This document shows, piece by piece, positions 1-7,740 of a stretch of 64,000 bases of DNA. The notes under the pieces are model-generated. The model had not been told where the DNA came from. It did not search any database and was given only the letters and a program-made list of their open reading frames with translations. A program made the translations under genes and the position numbers. Positions within the stretch are counted from its first letter, which is position 1, and each line of letters opens with the position of its first letter. This DNA is from Amycolatopsis sp. MtRt-6 (GTDB lineage Bacteria > Actinomycetota > Actinomycetes > Mycobacteriales > Pseudonocardiaceae): contig NZ_JADWPD010000022.1 of assembly GCF_017308975.1 (NCBI RefSeq), positions 62,001 through 126,000 of the forward strand. Reading direction: 5' to 3'.

Positions 1-41
1 CCACCCCGACATCGTCCCACTTCGGGGTGATGCCGGGGTGG
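1..41 (-). terminator. Hairpin downstream of the first CD225 gene
   Basis: Read on the minus strand, positions 41-29 and 13-1 form a 13-bp stem (outer arm CCACCCCG/CGGGGTGG, one G-U pair) around a 15-nt loop. It lies 13 nt after the stop codon at 54, so it probably ends the minus-strand transcript. Any U tract would lie outside the window, so terminator function is inferred from position and stability only. Confidence 0.5.
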
Positions 42-53
42 ACCGACCCGGTT

Positions 54-521
54 TCAGCAGTAGTAACCCGTGCAGTAGCTGACGCTGGACGCCGCCACGA
101 TCGCGACGATGATCCAGACGATGGTCAACACGCAGCCCAGCGCGCCGATGATGCTGGCGATCAGGCAGAGCGTCTTCGTGGTGCGCGAGGCCTGCTCCGC
201 CATCGCGTAGTTGCCCTGCATTTTGTAGGTGCCGACCTCGTTGGACTTCATGATCGCGAAGATCGCGAGGATCCAGCAGAGGAAGATGCAGCCGATCGCC
301 CAGCCCTTGTAGTCCTTGATGGCGTTGATGTCGCCACCGCCGGGCGCGCCGTAGCCGGGGGCGCCGAAGCCACCGGTGGGCGGCTGGCCGTACGGCGCGG
401 GCTGCCCGTACGGCGCCGGCTGGCCGTAGGGCGCGGCGGGCATGCCGCCGGACGGCGGGCCGTAACCCGGCTGCTGCGGCTGCTGGCCGTAGGGCTGCTG
501 CTGGCCGTAGGGATTGGTCAT
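54..521 (-). CDS. CD225/dispanin-like small membrane protein with Gly/Pro/Gln/Tyr-rich N terminus
   Basis: 155 residues. The first 70 or so are low-complexity repeats of GQ, PYGQP and GYG type, likely disordered and cytoplasmic. Two hydrophobic segments follow (about 74-90 and 117-147), separated by a polar loop with MKSNEV, which resembles the KSxxV loop of CD225 (IFITM-like) proteins. The CCLP motif of canonical members is absent, so this is a divergent member. It is the last gene of a minus-strand cluster with an RDD protein, a DUF2752 protein and two better-matching CD225 proteins. The family has no established function in bacteria; a membrane-organising role would be a guess. The start follows from the shared MTNPYGQQ-type N terminus. 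Confidence 0.7.
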   Translation of the reverse strand: MTNPYGQQQPYGQQPQQPGYGPPSGGMPAAPYGQPAPYGQPAPYGQPPTGGFGAPGYGAPGGGDINAIKDYKGWAIGCIFLCWILAIFAIMKSNEVGTYKMQGNYAMAEQASRTTKTLCLIASIIGALGCVLTIVWIIVAIVAASSVSYCTGYYC

Positions 522-589
522 GACGTTCTACCCCAACTATTCGTGAACTTCCGCCGGGCGACTCCGGCGGTGGTGCGGAAAGGAACTGG

Positions 590-1744
590 TCAGCGCTGCT
601 CGTTCGGCGGCTGGCCGAACTGGCCGGGCTGGATCTTCTGGGTCGCCTCGGGCTCGCCCTGGGCGTCCGGACGCAGCATCTGCGTGCGCTCGGCCTGCTC
701 GTCGAAGGCGCTTCCCGCACCGGAGCCCGGGCGCAGCATCTGGGTGCGCTCCGCCTGCTCGTCGAAGGCACCGCCACCCGGCGGCGGGGCGAGCGGCTGA
801 TCCGGCTGCTGCCCGAAGCCGCCCGGCTGCGGGGGCTGCGCGAAGCCACCGGAGGACGGCGGCTGGCCGAACCCGCCCGGCTGCGGCTGGCCGAAGCCAC
901 CCGGCGCGGGCTGCTGCTCGAAGCCGCCGGACGACGGCTGCTGCTCGAAGCCGCCGGACTGCGGCTGCTGCGGGAAACCACCGGAGGCGGGCTGCTGCGG
1001 GAAACCGCCGGGCGCGGGCTGCTCGAACCCACCGGACGCGGGCTGCTGCGGGAAGCCACCGGAGGGCGGCTGGCCGAACTGACCGGGCTGGCCCGGCTGC
1101 TGTCCCGGCGGCGGGAAGCCGCCGGCGAACGGCTGCGCTCCGGGCTGGCCCATGCCGGGCTGGCCGAACGGCGCGGCCGCGGCGTCGTCGGCGTTGACGA
1201 CGACCGTGCCGACGATCTTGTCGGAGAGGGTCTGCTTCTTGTCGTCCCACAGCGGCCACAGCCAGCCGACGTAGCAGAGGACGTTGTCGACGAAGTGGGC
1301 GAGATCGCGCACGAACGCCATGCCGGCGCCGATCGGCTGCCCGCTGTCCTCGCGGACGAGCTTGATCTTCGCGACCTTCTTGCCGAGCGACTGCCCGGTG
1401 TTGCCCTGCTGGATCCACCGGTTGTAGACGCACCAGCCGATCCAGGCGAGCCCGCCGACCAGGGCCAGCACCCCGCCGGCCTCGCCCTCGTTCACCGTGA
1501 CGGGGATGACGATCGCGTACAGCAGGACGACCGGTCCGAAGTCGACGAGCCAGCCGAGGGCGCGCTGGCCCCAGCTCGCGTAGTTGCGCGACGGGCCGAA
1601 GGGGTTGCCCTGCTGCCCGAACGGGGCCGGCTGCCCGTAGGGCGCGGGCTGCCCGAACGGCGCCGGCCCCGGCTGCGGCTGCCCGAACGGCTGCTGGCCA
1701 CCGGGCTGCTGCCCGAAGGACTGCTGGCCGTAGGGATCGGTCAT
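590..1744 (-). CDS. RDD-family membrane protein with long disordered C-terminal tail
   Basis: 384 residues from the ATG at 1744, chosen because MTDPYGQQ matches neighbouring N termini; the frame is open 11 codons further upstream. Residues 1-52 are Gln/Gly/Pro-rich. Residues 53-183 carry the RDD domain, with hydrophobic segments near 63-82, 90-105 and 138-157, the RALGWLVDF signature and the QTLSDKIVGT box. Residues 184-384 are a disordered tail of GGF(P/E/G)QQP repeats. The tail holds two copies of FDEQAERTQMLRP and a related EATQKIQP. These three TQ sites, each with a hydrophobic residue at +3, resemble phosphothreonine sites read by FHA domains (inference). RDD proteins are often proposed transporters; the substrate is unknown. 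Confidence 0.8.
   Translation of the reverse strand: MTDPYGQQSFGQQPGGQQPFGQPQPGPAPFGQPAPYGQPAPFGQQGNPFGPSRNYASWGQRALGWLVDFGPVVLLYAIVIPVTVNEGEAGGVLALVGGLAWIGWCVYNRWIQQGNTGQSLGKKVAKIKLVREDSGQPIGAGMAFVRDLAHFVDNVLCYVGWLWPLWDDKKQTLSDKIVGTVVVNADDAAAAPFGQPGMGQPGAQPFAGGFPPPGQQPGQPGQFGQPPSGGFPQQPASGGFEQPAPGGFPQQPASGGFPQQPQSGGFEQQPSSGGFEQQPAPGGFGQPQPGGFGQPPSSGGFAQPPQPGGFGQQPDQPLAPPPGGGAFDEQAERTQMLRPGSGAGSAFDEQAERTQMLRPDAQGEPEATQKIQPGQFGQPPNEQR
672..769 (-). repeat. 60-bp-period coding repeat in the RDD tail
   Basis: Positions 672-709 and 732-769 match at 36 of 38 bases and are exactly 60 bp (20 codons) apart. They encode the duplicated segment ending in QAERTQMLRP. The exact period and near-identity suggest a recent in-frame duplication inside the disordered tail. 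Confidence 0.75.
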
Positions 1745-1928
1745 TGGGTCTCCCCCTCGCTGGTCACTCCGCCGCACGCCCCGTGCGGGACCGTCCCGTG
1801 TGTACGGCGCGGTCCGCGGGAGCGTACTCGGTTCACCTTCGGCCGCGCCGCCCAGGCTTCAGCTGTCCGGGTGAATCGCATGCGGGTGCGACGCAGTGCG
1901 CGGCGCCCCGGTTCCCGGCTGCCGGAGA

Positions 1929-2381
1929 TCAGACCCGCAGGCCGGTGAACGGCGCGAACGGCAGGTTGCGGATGACGAACCAGACGACGAACACGATGGA
2001 GAACACGAGTGGCGTCCACCGCCAGTGGAGCCAGCTGTTCATCGCGCGGCCGCGCAGCCGTCCGAGTGTCCACGCGACGATGCTCCACACCATCATCAGC
2101 ACGACGACGAACGACACGGCGTTGTAGTGCAGGGCCGCGGGGATGTCGCCGTGCATCAGGCTGTACGCCATCCGCATGCCGCCGCAGCCCGGGCAGTCGA
2201 TGCCGAGCAGCGCCTTCGTCGGGCAGACGGGCAGGAACCCGCCCGGCGTGGTCGGGTCGCCGACCCAGACCGCCACACAGCACGCGCCGAGCCCGGCGAC
2301 GACGGCCATCGGCGCGCTGAGCGCACGCAGCCTGGCCTTCGCGCCGCGGGCCGGGTATCCCGTGTAGACGGTCGTGGTCAC
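1929..2381 (-). CDS. DUF2752 membrane protein
   Basis: 150 residues from a GTG at 2381 that overlaps the stop of the upstream CD225 gene (GTGA), so translation is probably coupled. Hydrophobic segments lie near 20-40, 80-100 and 122-140. The motif CPTKALLGIDCPGCGGMRMAYSLMHGD around residues 48-70 is the Cys-rich hallmark of DUF2752. The function is unknown. In actinobacteria I have repeatedly seen this family beside CD225 proteins, as here (recollection). The C-terminal end has no further domain. Confidence 0.8.
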   Translation of the reverse strand: MTTTVYTGYPARGAKARLRALSAPMAVVAGLGACCVAVWVGDPTTPGGFLPVCPTKALLGIDCPGCGGMRMAYSLMHGDIPAALHYNAVSFVVVLMMVWSIVAWTLGRLRGRAMNSWLHWRWTPLVFSIVFVVWFVIRNLPFAPFTGLRV

Positions 2382-2731
2382 GGCGTCAGCTGGTTCGCGT
2401 TGACGCCGACGATCACGAGCATCACCACGAGGAAGATGACGTAGAGCAGCAGGAGGCTCCCGGCCGAGATGGCCGACCACATCGCCCACTTGCGGGCGTC
2501 GGTGGCGGCCTTCTGCGCCTCGGCGTGGAGGCCCTGGAACCAGAGCGACTGCACCTGGCTGGACTTCACGATCGCCACCACGCCCAGGGGCAGGCAACAG
2601 AGCACGGTACTCAGGATCGCCCACACCATGTTGTTGTCCGGCGGCGGCCCGTAGGGGTTGGGCGGCGGGTAGCCGTAGCCGTGGTTCGGCCCGCCCGGGG
2701 GCGGGTACGGCGGCGGGTACTGGTCGGTCAC
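2378..2731 (-). CDS. CD225/dispanin family membrane protein
   Basis: 117 residues. The N-terminal 32 residues are Pro/Gly/Tyr-rich. Two hydrophobic helices follow (about 34-55 and 84-110). The loop after helix 1 has LCCLPLGVVAIVKSSQV, the canonical CD225 signature including the vicinal cysteines that are palmitoylated in animal IFITM proteins; whether that happens in bacteria is not known. It is followed with GTGA overlap by DUF2752 and preceded by another CD225 gene 26 bp away, so the three are probably co-transcribed. Confidence 0.85.
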   Translation of the reverse strand: MTDQYPPPYPPPGGPNHGYGYPPPNPYGPPPDNNMVWAILSTVLCCLPLGVVAIVKSSQVQSLWFQGLHAEAQKAATDARKWAMWSAISAGSLLLLYVIFLVVMLVIVGVNANQLTP

Positions 2732-2757
2732 CGGAATCCTCCTGCTGCTCGGCTACG

Positions 2758-3129
2758 TCAGTATGACGTCGACGTGCCGGTGCCGAACGTGAAGACACCC
2801 GCGATGATCAGGATGATCCACAGCACGGACAATCCGACGCCGACGACCGCCGAGATGATCGCCCACTTCTTGGCCGAGTCGGCGGCCTCCTGCGCGGCGG
2901 CCGTCTGGCCCTGCGCCCACAGGCCGTTGACCTTCGCGGCCTGCACGATCGACACGATGCCGAACGGGAGGCAGCACAGGATCGTGGTCAGGATCGCCCA
3001 CACGAGGTTGTTGCTCGGGGGCGGGCCCGGCTGGTAGCCGCCCGGCTGCCCACCGGGGTAGTTCGGCTGCCCGCCGGGCTGGTTCGGCTGGTCGCCGGGG
3101 TAGTTGGGCATGCCCTGGCTGTCGGTCAT
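2758..3129 (-). CDS. CD225/dispanin family membrane protein
   Basis: 123 residues from the ATG at 3129, chosen because MTDSQG matches the family N terminus and a purine-rich GGGGAA stretch precedes it; the frame extends 10 codons upstream. A Pro/Gly/Asn/Tyr-rich tail of about 45 residues precedes two hydrophobic helices, with ILCCLPFGIVSIVQAAKV between them, a clear CD225 signature. It is the first gene of the minus-strand set running to position 1929, with a 189-bp upstream region before era's end. Confidence 0.85.
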   Translation of the reverse strand: MTDSQGMPNYPGDQPNQPGGQPNYPGGQPGGYQPGPPPSNNLVWAILTTILCCLPFGIVSIVQAAKVNGLWAQGQTAAAQEAADSAKKWAIISAVVGVGLSVLWIILIIAGVFTFGTGTSTSY

Positions 3130-3318
3130 GATCGGTTGTTCCCCTTCGTCGTGCTCCACGGACGACCACCGGAACCGCCGCCGCCCCGATCGGCCGCGGT
3201 GTGGTCGAAGCCGAGACTGTAGGGGGCGGCGCGCCCGCGTGTCCGGTGATTCATCCCGCCGCGACCGAATCGAGATCAGGAATTCGGCTGCGGCTCGCGC
3301 AACCGCGGAAGACGCAGG

Positions 3319-4215
3319 TCAGAAGCCGAGCCGGCGCAACTGACGGGGGTCGCGCTGCCACTCCTTGGCGACCTTGATGTGCAGGTCGAGGTAGACCTTC
3401 GAGCCGAGCAGCCGCTCGATGTTCCGGCGGGCGGCGGCGCCGACCTCGCGCAGCCGTTCGCCCTTGTGCCCCAGGATGATCCCCTTCTGGCTTGGCCGTT
3501 CCACGTAGAGGAACGCGTGCACGTCGATGAGGTCGTCGCGGCCTTCGCGGGGCAGCATCTCCTCGACGGTGACGGCGATCGAGTGCGGCAGCTCGTCGCG
3601 GACGCCCTCCAGGGCCGCCTCGCGGATCAGCTCGGCGACCAGGGTCTGCTCGGGCTCGTCGGTGAGCTCGCCGCCCGGGTAGAGCTGCGGGCCCTCGGGC
3701 AGCCGCTGGACCAGCAGGTCGGCCAGGGTGCCGACCTGGAAGCCGTCCACCGCGGACACCGGGACGAGCTCGGCGAACTCCATCACTTGCTGCAGGGCAA
3801 GCAATTGTTCGGCGACCTGCTGCGGCTGGACGAGGTCCGTCTTGGTGACGATGCCGACGACCGGGGTTCGCTTCGCGATCTTCTGCAGCTCGGCGGCGAT
3901 GAACTTGTCGCCGGGCCCGATCTTCTCGTTCGCCGGCACGCAGAAGCCGACGACGTCCACTTCGGACCACGTCGTGTGCACGATGTCGTTGAGCCGCTCG
4001 CCGAGCAGCGTGCGCGGGCGGTGCAGGCCGGGCGTGTCGATCAGGACGAGCTGGGCGTCCTCCCGGTGGACGATCCCGCGGATCGCGTGCCGGGTGGTCT
4101 GCGGCTTGCTGGAGGTGATCGCCACCTTGGTGCCGACGAGCGCGTTGGTCAGCGTCGACTTGCCGGCGTTGGGCCGGCCGACGAAGCAGGCGAAGCCGGA
4201 ACGGTGCTCGGTCAT
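3319..4215 (-). CDS. era: GTPase Era
   Basis: 298 residues, the usual length. The G domain has G1 GRPNAGKST at 13-21, DTPG in switch II and TKTD as G4. The C-terminal KH domain (about 215-298) contains LGHKGERLREVGAAARRNIERLL. Era binds 16S rRNA near its 3' end and acts in late 30S subunit maturation. The start overlaps the stop of the CDA-like gene by four bases (ATGA), so they are probably coupled. This order (era after a CDA-like and a CBS-domain gene) is the conserved actinobacterial arrangement. Confidence 0.97.
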   Translation of the reverse strand: MTEHRSGFACFVGRPNAGKSTLTNALVGTKVAITSSKPQTTRHAIRGIVHREDAQLVLIDTPGLHRPRTLLGERLNDIVHTTWSEVDVVGFCVPANEKIGPGDKFIAAELQKIAKRTPVVGIVTKTDLVQPQQVAEQLLALQQVMEFAELVPVSAVDGFQVGTLADLLVQRLPEGPQLYPGGELTDEPEQTLVAELIREAALEGVRDELPHSIAVTVEEMLPREGRDDLIDVHAFLYVERPSQKGIILGHKGERLREVGAAARRNIERLLGSKVYLDLHIKVAKEWQRDPRQLRRLGF

Positions 4216-4550
4216 CGGGTGAGCACCTCGAGGACTTCGCCCGCCGGGTTCGCCAGGATGATCGGCGCGTGCTTCGCGATGTCACGCACGGCGTGCACGG
4301 ACGCGCCCTTGAGCAGTCCTTCGCCGGTGACGACGGCGGCGGCCTCGATGCCCTCTGCGCCGCTGGACAGCGCGGCGGCCACCGCGGCCTGGAGCGCGGT
4401 CAGCTTGAAGGACGGCTGGTCGACCGTGCCGGCGGCGTAGGTGCGGCCGTCGGTGTCGCGGACCGCGGCCCCCTCGGGGGCCTGGATGCGGGCGCGCGAG
4501 GACCGGGCCAGCGTGACGAGTTTCTGGTCCTCGGCCTCGAGGTCAGGCAT
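4212..4550 (-). CDS. Cytidine deaminase-fold protein lacking the zinc site
   Basis: 112 residues. The region RIQAPEGAAVRDTDGRTYAAG followed by FKLTALQAAVAAALSSG aligns by eye with the cytidine deaminase core, but the catalytic CAE triad is replaced by TALQ and no PCxxC zinc motif is present, so deaminase activity is unlikely. It corresponds in position to mycobacterial Rv2365c, between era and the CBS-domain membrane protein. Overlaps on both sides (8 bp with the upstream gene, 4 bp with era) suggest translational coupling and a structural or regulatory role linked to Era (inference). Confidence 0.75.
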   Translation of the reverse strand: MPDLEAEDQKLVTLARSSRARIQAPEGAAVRDTDGRTYAAGTVDQPSFKLTALQAAVAAALSSGAEGIEAAAVVTGEGLLKGASVHAVRDIAKHAPIILANPAGEVLEVLTR

Positions 4551-5886
4551 GTTCGACGCTCCTGTCGCGTTCGTCGGGGTGGGGCAGGCGCGTGCGGCGG
4601 CGCGTCCGGTCGACGGGGTCGGTCATCGCCTCGGCGTCGGCCGGGTGCACGACCACGGAGGTGATCCGCATGCGGCCGCGCCGGTCCTTGCCCCCTTCGG
4701 CGAACAGCCGAAGGCCGGCGACCTCGGCTTCGGCCCCCGGCAGCGGGACCCTACCCAGTCGTTCCGCGAGCAGCCCGCCCACGGTCTCCACGTCGTGGTC
4801 TTCGAGGTCGATGCCGAACAGCTCGCCGAGGTCGTCGACGGTCATCCGGGACGACACGCGGACCGCGCCGCCGTCGAGCTCCTCGACCTCGGGGCGCTCG
4901 TCGGCGTCGGACTCGTCGGTGATCTCGCCGACGATCTCCTCGAGCACGTCTTCGATGGTGAGCAGGCCGGCCGTGCCGCCGTACTCGTCGACGGCGATCG
5001 CCATGTGGTTGTGCGACCGCTGCATCTCCTTGAGCAGCTCGTCGAGCCGCTTCGAGTCGGGGACGAAGGACGCCGGGTTCATGACGGAGTCGACGACGGT
5101 GCTCGGCCCGTCGGGGTCGAGGTAGCCGGTCATCAGGTCCTTGATGTTGACGACGCCGACGATGTCGTCGACGGACTCGTCGATCACCGGCAGCCGGGTG
5201 AACCCGGTGCGCAGCGCCAGCGCGAGGGCCTGCCGGACGGTCTTGGTGCGCTCGATCCAGACGATCTCGGTGCGCGGCACCATGACCTCGCGGGCGACGG
5301 TGTCGCCGAGCTCGAACACCGAGTGGATCATCTCGCGTTCGGAGTCCTCGACGACGCCGCGTTCCTGGGCCATGTCGACGAGCTCGCGCAGCTCGACCTC
5401 GGAGGTGAACGGGCCTTCGCGGAAGCCCTGACCGGGGGTGATGGCGTTACCGATGAGGATGAGCAGCCGGGACAGCGGGCCGAGGACGGACCCGAGGACG
5501 CGGACGGGCCCGGCGACGTAGCGGCCGATGCGGTAGGGGTGCTGGCGGCCGAGGGTGCGGGGGCCGACACCGATGAGGACGTAGCTGACGACGACCATGA
5601 CGACCGCGGCGACCAGCACGGCGAGGCCGAGCGGCGCCAGGCGGGTGCCCACGAACACGGTGACGAGCACGGTGGCGGTGAGCTCGCAGCCGAGCCGCAG
5701 GAGGAGCAGCAGGTTGATGTGCCGCCGTCGTTCGGCGACGACGGCGGCGAGATGCCGGGCACCGGGCAGCCCGAGCCGGGCGAGGCCGTCGGCCCGGGCC
5801 TGCGACACGGTGCTGATGGCGGCGTCCGCCGCCGCGAACACGCCGGCCAGGAGGACGAGCGCGATCGCGAAGAAGAGCTGGTCCAT
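4543..5886 (-). CDS. CNNM/CorC-HlyC family membrane protein with CBS pair
   Basis: 447 residues. Residues 1-135 form a DUF21/CNNM transmembrane domain with three or four hydrophobic helices. Two CBS domains follow (about 200-325, with MVPRTEIVWI and GVVNIKDLM), then a CorC_HlyC domain (about 340-425) with VETVGGLLAERLGRVP. The family is linked to Mg2+ and Co2+ efflux; the older name haemolysin is misleading. It lies between ybeY and the CDA-like gene as in mycobacteria (Rv2366c). A palindromic repeat with flanking duplication now separates it from ybeY. Confidence 0.92.
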   Translation of the reverse strand: MDQLFFAIALVLLAGVFAAADAAISTVSQARADGLARLGLPGARHLAAVVAERRRHINLLLLLRLGCELTATVLVTVFVGTRLAPLGLAVLVAAVVMVVVSYVLIGVGPRTLGRQHPYRIGRYVAGPVRVLGSVLGPLSRLLILIGNAITPGQGFREGPFTSEVELRELVDMAQERGVVEDSEREMIHSVFELGDTVAREVMVPRTEIVWIERTKTVRQALALALRTGFTRLPVIDESVDDIVGVVNIKDLMTGYLDPDGPSTVVDSVMNPASFVPDSKRLDELLKEMQRSHNHMAIAVDEYGGTAGLLTIEDVLEEIVGEITDESDADERPEVEELDGGAVRVSSRMTVDDLGELFGIDLEDHDVETVGGLLAERLGRVPLPGAEAEVAGLRLFAEGGKDRRGRMRITSVVVHPADAEAMTDPVDRTRRRTRLPHPDERDRSVEHA

Positions 5887-5895
5887 GGCTGGCGC

Positions 5896-6024
5896 CTAGG
5901 GCGTTTCCGAGGCCTGGCCGCAAGCGCCCCAATGTGGCCTTCGGTGCGTTGAACGCAACCAAGGCCACATTGGGGCGCTTGGTCCGGGGCCGGGACCGGG
6001 GAGGCGGGACACTAGGGCGTTTCC
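5896..6024. repeat. REP-like palindrome bracketed by a 13-bp direct repeat
   Basis: Positions 5921-5941 and 5961-5981 are perfect 21-bp inverted arms (core CCCCAATGTGGCC). The 19-nt centre can itself pair (GCGTT/AACGC), giving a near-continuous hairpin of about 60 nt. The sequence CTAGGGCGTTTCC occurs at 5896-5908 and again at 6012-6024, where it includes the ybeY stop codon. The palindrome thus sits inside a 116-bp unit bounded by an exact 13-bp duplication. No ORF of its own is convincing. Confidence 0.8.
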
Positions 6025-6590
6025 CCGGCGGGTGGTTCGGCGGGGGCGACGGCCGGCGCGGGGGCCTCCAGCCCGGCGATGCCGAGGACGCGGTCGTCGG
6101 TGCTGCGCTGGGCGTCCCGCTTGTCCAGGGCGGCGACGGCGTCCTGGTACTCGCCGAGGATGCGCTTCTGGAGGGCGAACATCTCGCGCTCCTCGGCGGG
6201 TTCGGCGTGGTCGTAGCCGAGGAGGTGCAGGCAGCCGTGCACGGTGAGCAGGTGCAGCTCGTCCATCAGCGAGTGGCCCGCGGTCTTGGCCTGGTCCTTG
6301 GCGAACGCCGGGCAGAGCACGATGTCCCCGAGCAGCGCGGGCGACGCGTCGGGCGCGTCCGGGCGGCGGGAGGAGTCGAGCTCGTCCATCGGGAAGGCCA
6401 TGACGTCGGTGGGCCCCGGGAGGTCCATCCAGCGTTCGTGCAGGTCTTCCATGACGTCGAGGGTGACGAGGAGGATGGACAGCTCGGCGAGCGGGCTGAC
6501 CTCCATCTTGTCGAGGGCGTAGCGGGCGGCGGAGACGATGGACGTCTCGTCGACGTTCACGCCGGATTCGTTGGCGATCTCGATGCTCAA
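6012..6590 (-). CDS. ybeY: Endoribonuclease YbeY
   Basis: 192 residues from a TTG at 6590 that overlaps the phoH stop (TTGA). The zinc motif HGCLHLLGYDH around residue 115 is the H3xH5xH signature of YbeY, preceded by TDVMAFPMDE and LGDIVLCP. YbeY is a metal-dependent RNase in 16S rRNA 3'-end maturation and ribosome quality control. The C-terminal extension of about 40 residues, rich in Ala/Pro, is longer than in E. coli and typical of actinobacteria. Order phoH-ybeY-CNNM-era is conserved. Confidence 0.95.
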   Translation of the reverse strand: MSIEIANESGVNVDETSIVSAARYALDKMEVSPLAELSILLVTLDVMEDLHERWMDLPGPTDVMAFPMDELDSSRRPDAPDASPALLGDIVLCPAFAKDQAKTAGHSLMDELHLLTVHGCLHLLGYDHAEPAEEREMFALQKRILGEYQDAVAALDKRDAQRSTDDRVLGIAGLEAPAPAVAPAEPPAGETP

Positions 6591-7654
6591 CGCCGGTTGC
6601 CCTTCCAGCCGTCGGTCTGCTGGGCGTCCTGCACGGCCTGCCACTTCTCGTAGGCGTCGACGATGCTCGCGACGAGCCGGTGCCGGACGACGTCCTGGCT
6701 GGTGAGCTCGGCGAAGTGGAGGTCGTCGACGCCGGTGAGGATGTCGCGCACGACGCGCAGGCCGCTGCGCTGCCCGCTGGGCAGGTCGACCTGCGTGACA
6801 TCGCCGGTGACGACGATCTTGGACCCGAAGCCGAGCCGGGTGAGGAACATCTTCATCTGCTCGGGCGTGGTGTTCTGGGCCTCGTCGAGGATGATGAAGG
6901 CGTCGTTGAGCGTGCGCCCGCGCATGTAGGCCAGCGGCGCGATTTCGATCGTGCCGGCCTGCATCAGCCGCGGAATCGACTCCGGCTCGACCATGTCGTG
7001 CAGCGCGTCGTACAGCGGCCGCAGGTACGGGTCGATCTTCTCGTTGAGGGTTCCGGGCAGGTAGCCGAGGCGCTCGCCGGCTTCGACGGCCGGGCGGGTC
7101 AGCACGATCCGGGTGACCTGCTTGGCCTGCAGCGCCTGGACGGCCTTCGCCATGGCGAGGTACGTCTTGCCGGTGCCGGCGGGGCCGATGCCGAAGACGA
7201 CGGTGTGCTTGTCGATGGCGTCGACGTACCGCTTCTGGTTGAGCGTCTTGGGGCGGATGGTCTTGCCGCGGCGGGAGACGATGTTGAGGCTGAGGACCTC
7301 GGCCGGCGACGCGTCCCCGGTGGAGAGCATGCCGACGGTGCGCCGGACGGTGTCGGGCCCGACCTGCTGGCCGCCGGCCGCGAGCTGCACGAGCTCGGCG
7401 AAGACGCGTTCGGCGAACGCGACGTCGGCCGGCGTCCCGGTCAGGGTGACTTCGTTGCCGCGGACGTGCACGTCGGCAGCCAGCAGCTCTTCGGCGACCC
7501 GCAGGTTCTCGTCACGGGAGCCGAGCAGGCTCAGGGCGGCGGCGTCGGGGATGGGGAACCGGGACTGCGCGGCCTGAACGGCGGCATCCTCGGCCTTGGC
7601 GACGTCCCCCGGGACGTCGGGTCGGGCGGCTCCACCCGGTACGGTTCCGGCCAC
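6587..7654 (-). CDS. phoH: PhoH-like ATPase
   Basis: 355 residues. The Walker A motif GPAGTGKT is at 157-164 and Walker B with FIILDEAQNTT follows. The N-terminal 130 residues hold the KH-like region typical of PhoH1 proteins found next to ybeY. PhoH proteins are cytoplasmic ATPases believed to act on RNA. The stop overlaps the ybeY TTG start. The gap to the upstream HIT gene is 86 bp. Confidence 0.93.
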   Translation of the reverse strand: MAGTVPGGAARPDVPGDVAKAEDAAVQAAQSRFPIPDAAALSLLGSRDENLRVAEELLAADVHVRGNEVTLTGTPADVAFAERVFAELVQLAAGGQQVGPDTVRRTVGMLSTGDASPAEVLSLNIVSRRGKTIRPKTLNQKRYVDAIDKHTVVFGIGPAGTGKTYLAMAKAVQALQAKQVTRIVLTRPAVEAGERLGYLPGTLNEKIDPYLRPLYDALHDMVEPESIPRLMQAGTIEIAPLAYMRGRTLNDAFIILDEAQNTTPEQMKMFLTRLGFGSKIVVTGDVTQVDLPSGQRSGLRVVRDILTGVDDLHFAELTSQDVVRHRLVASIVDAYEKWQAVQDAQQTDGWKGNRR

Positions 7655-7740
7655 GTGGCCTCAGGCCTGCTTTCTCGGTGAGGGACTACGGACCCCACCG
7701 ATGCTACTGGCACCCACCGGCAAGACGCAGGCCGGTTTCC

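Noticed and set aside
537..1433. Long ORF (298 codons) on the minus strand inside the RDD gene
   Set aside because: Arg/Pro/Ala-rich shadow of the repetitive RDD coding sequence in another frame; no homology pattern.
5896..6024. Short proteins encoded by the palindromic repeat (for example reading NAPKATLGRL)
   Set aside because: Such ORFs arise from the repeat itself on both strands and have no start signals; they are annotation artefacts of a kind I recall from Amycolatopsis genomes.
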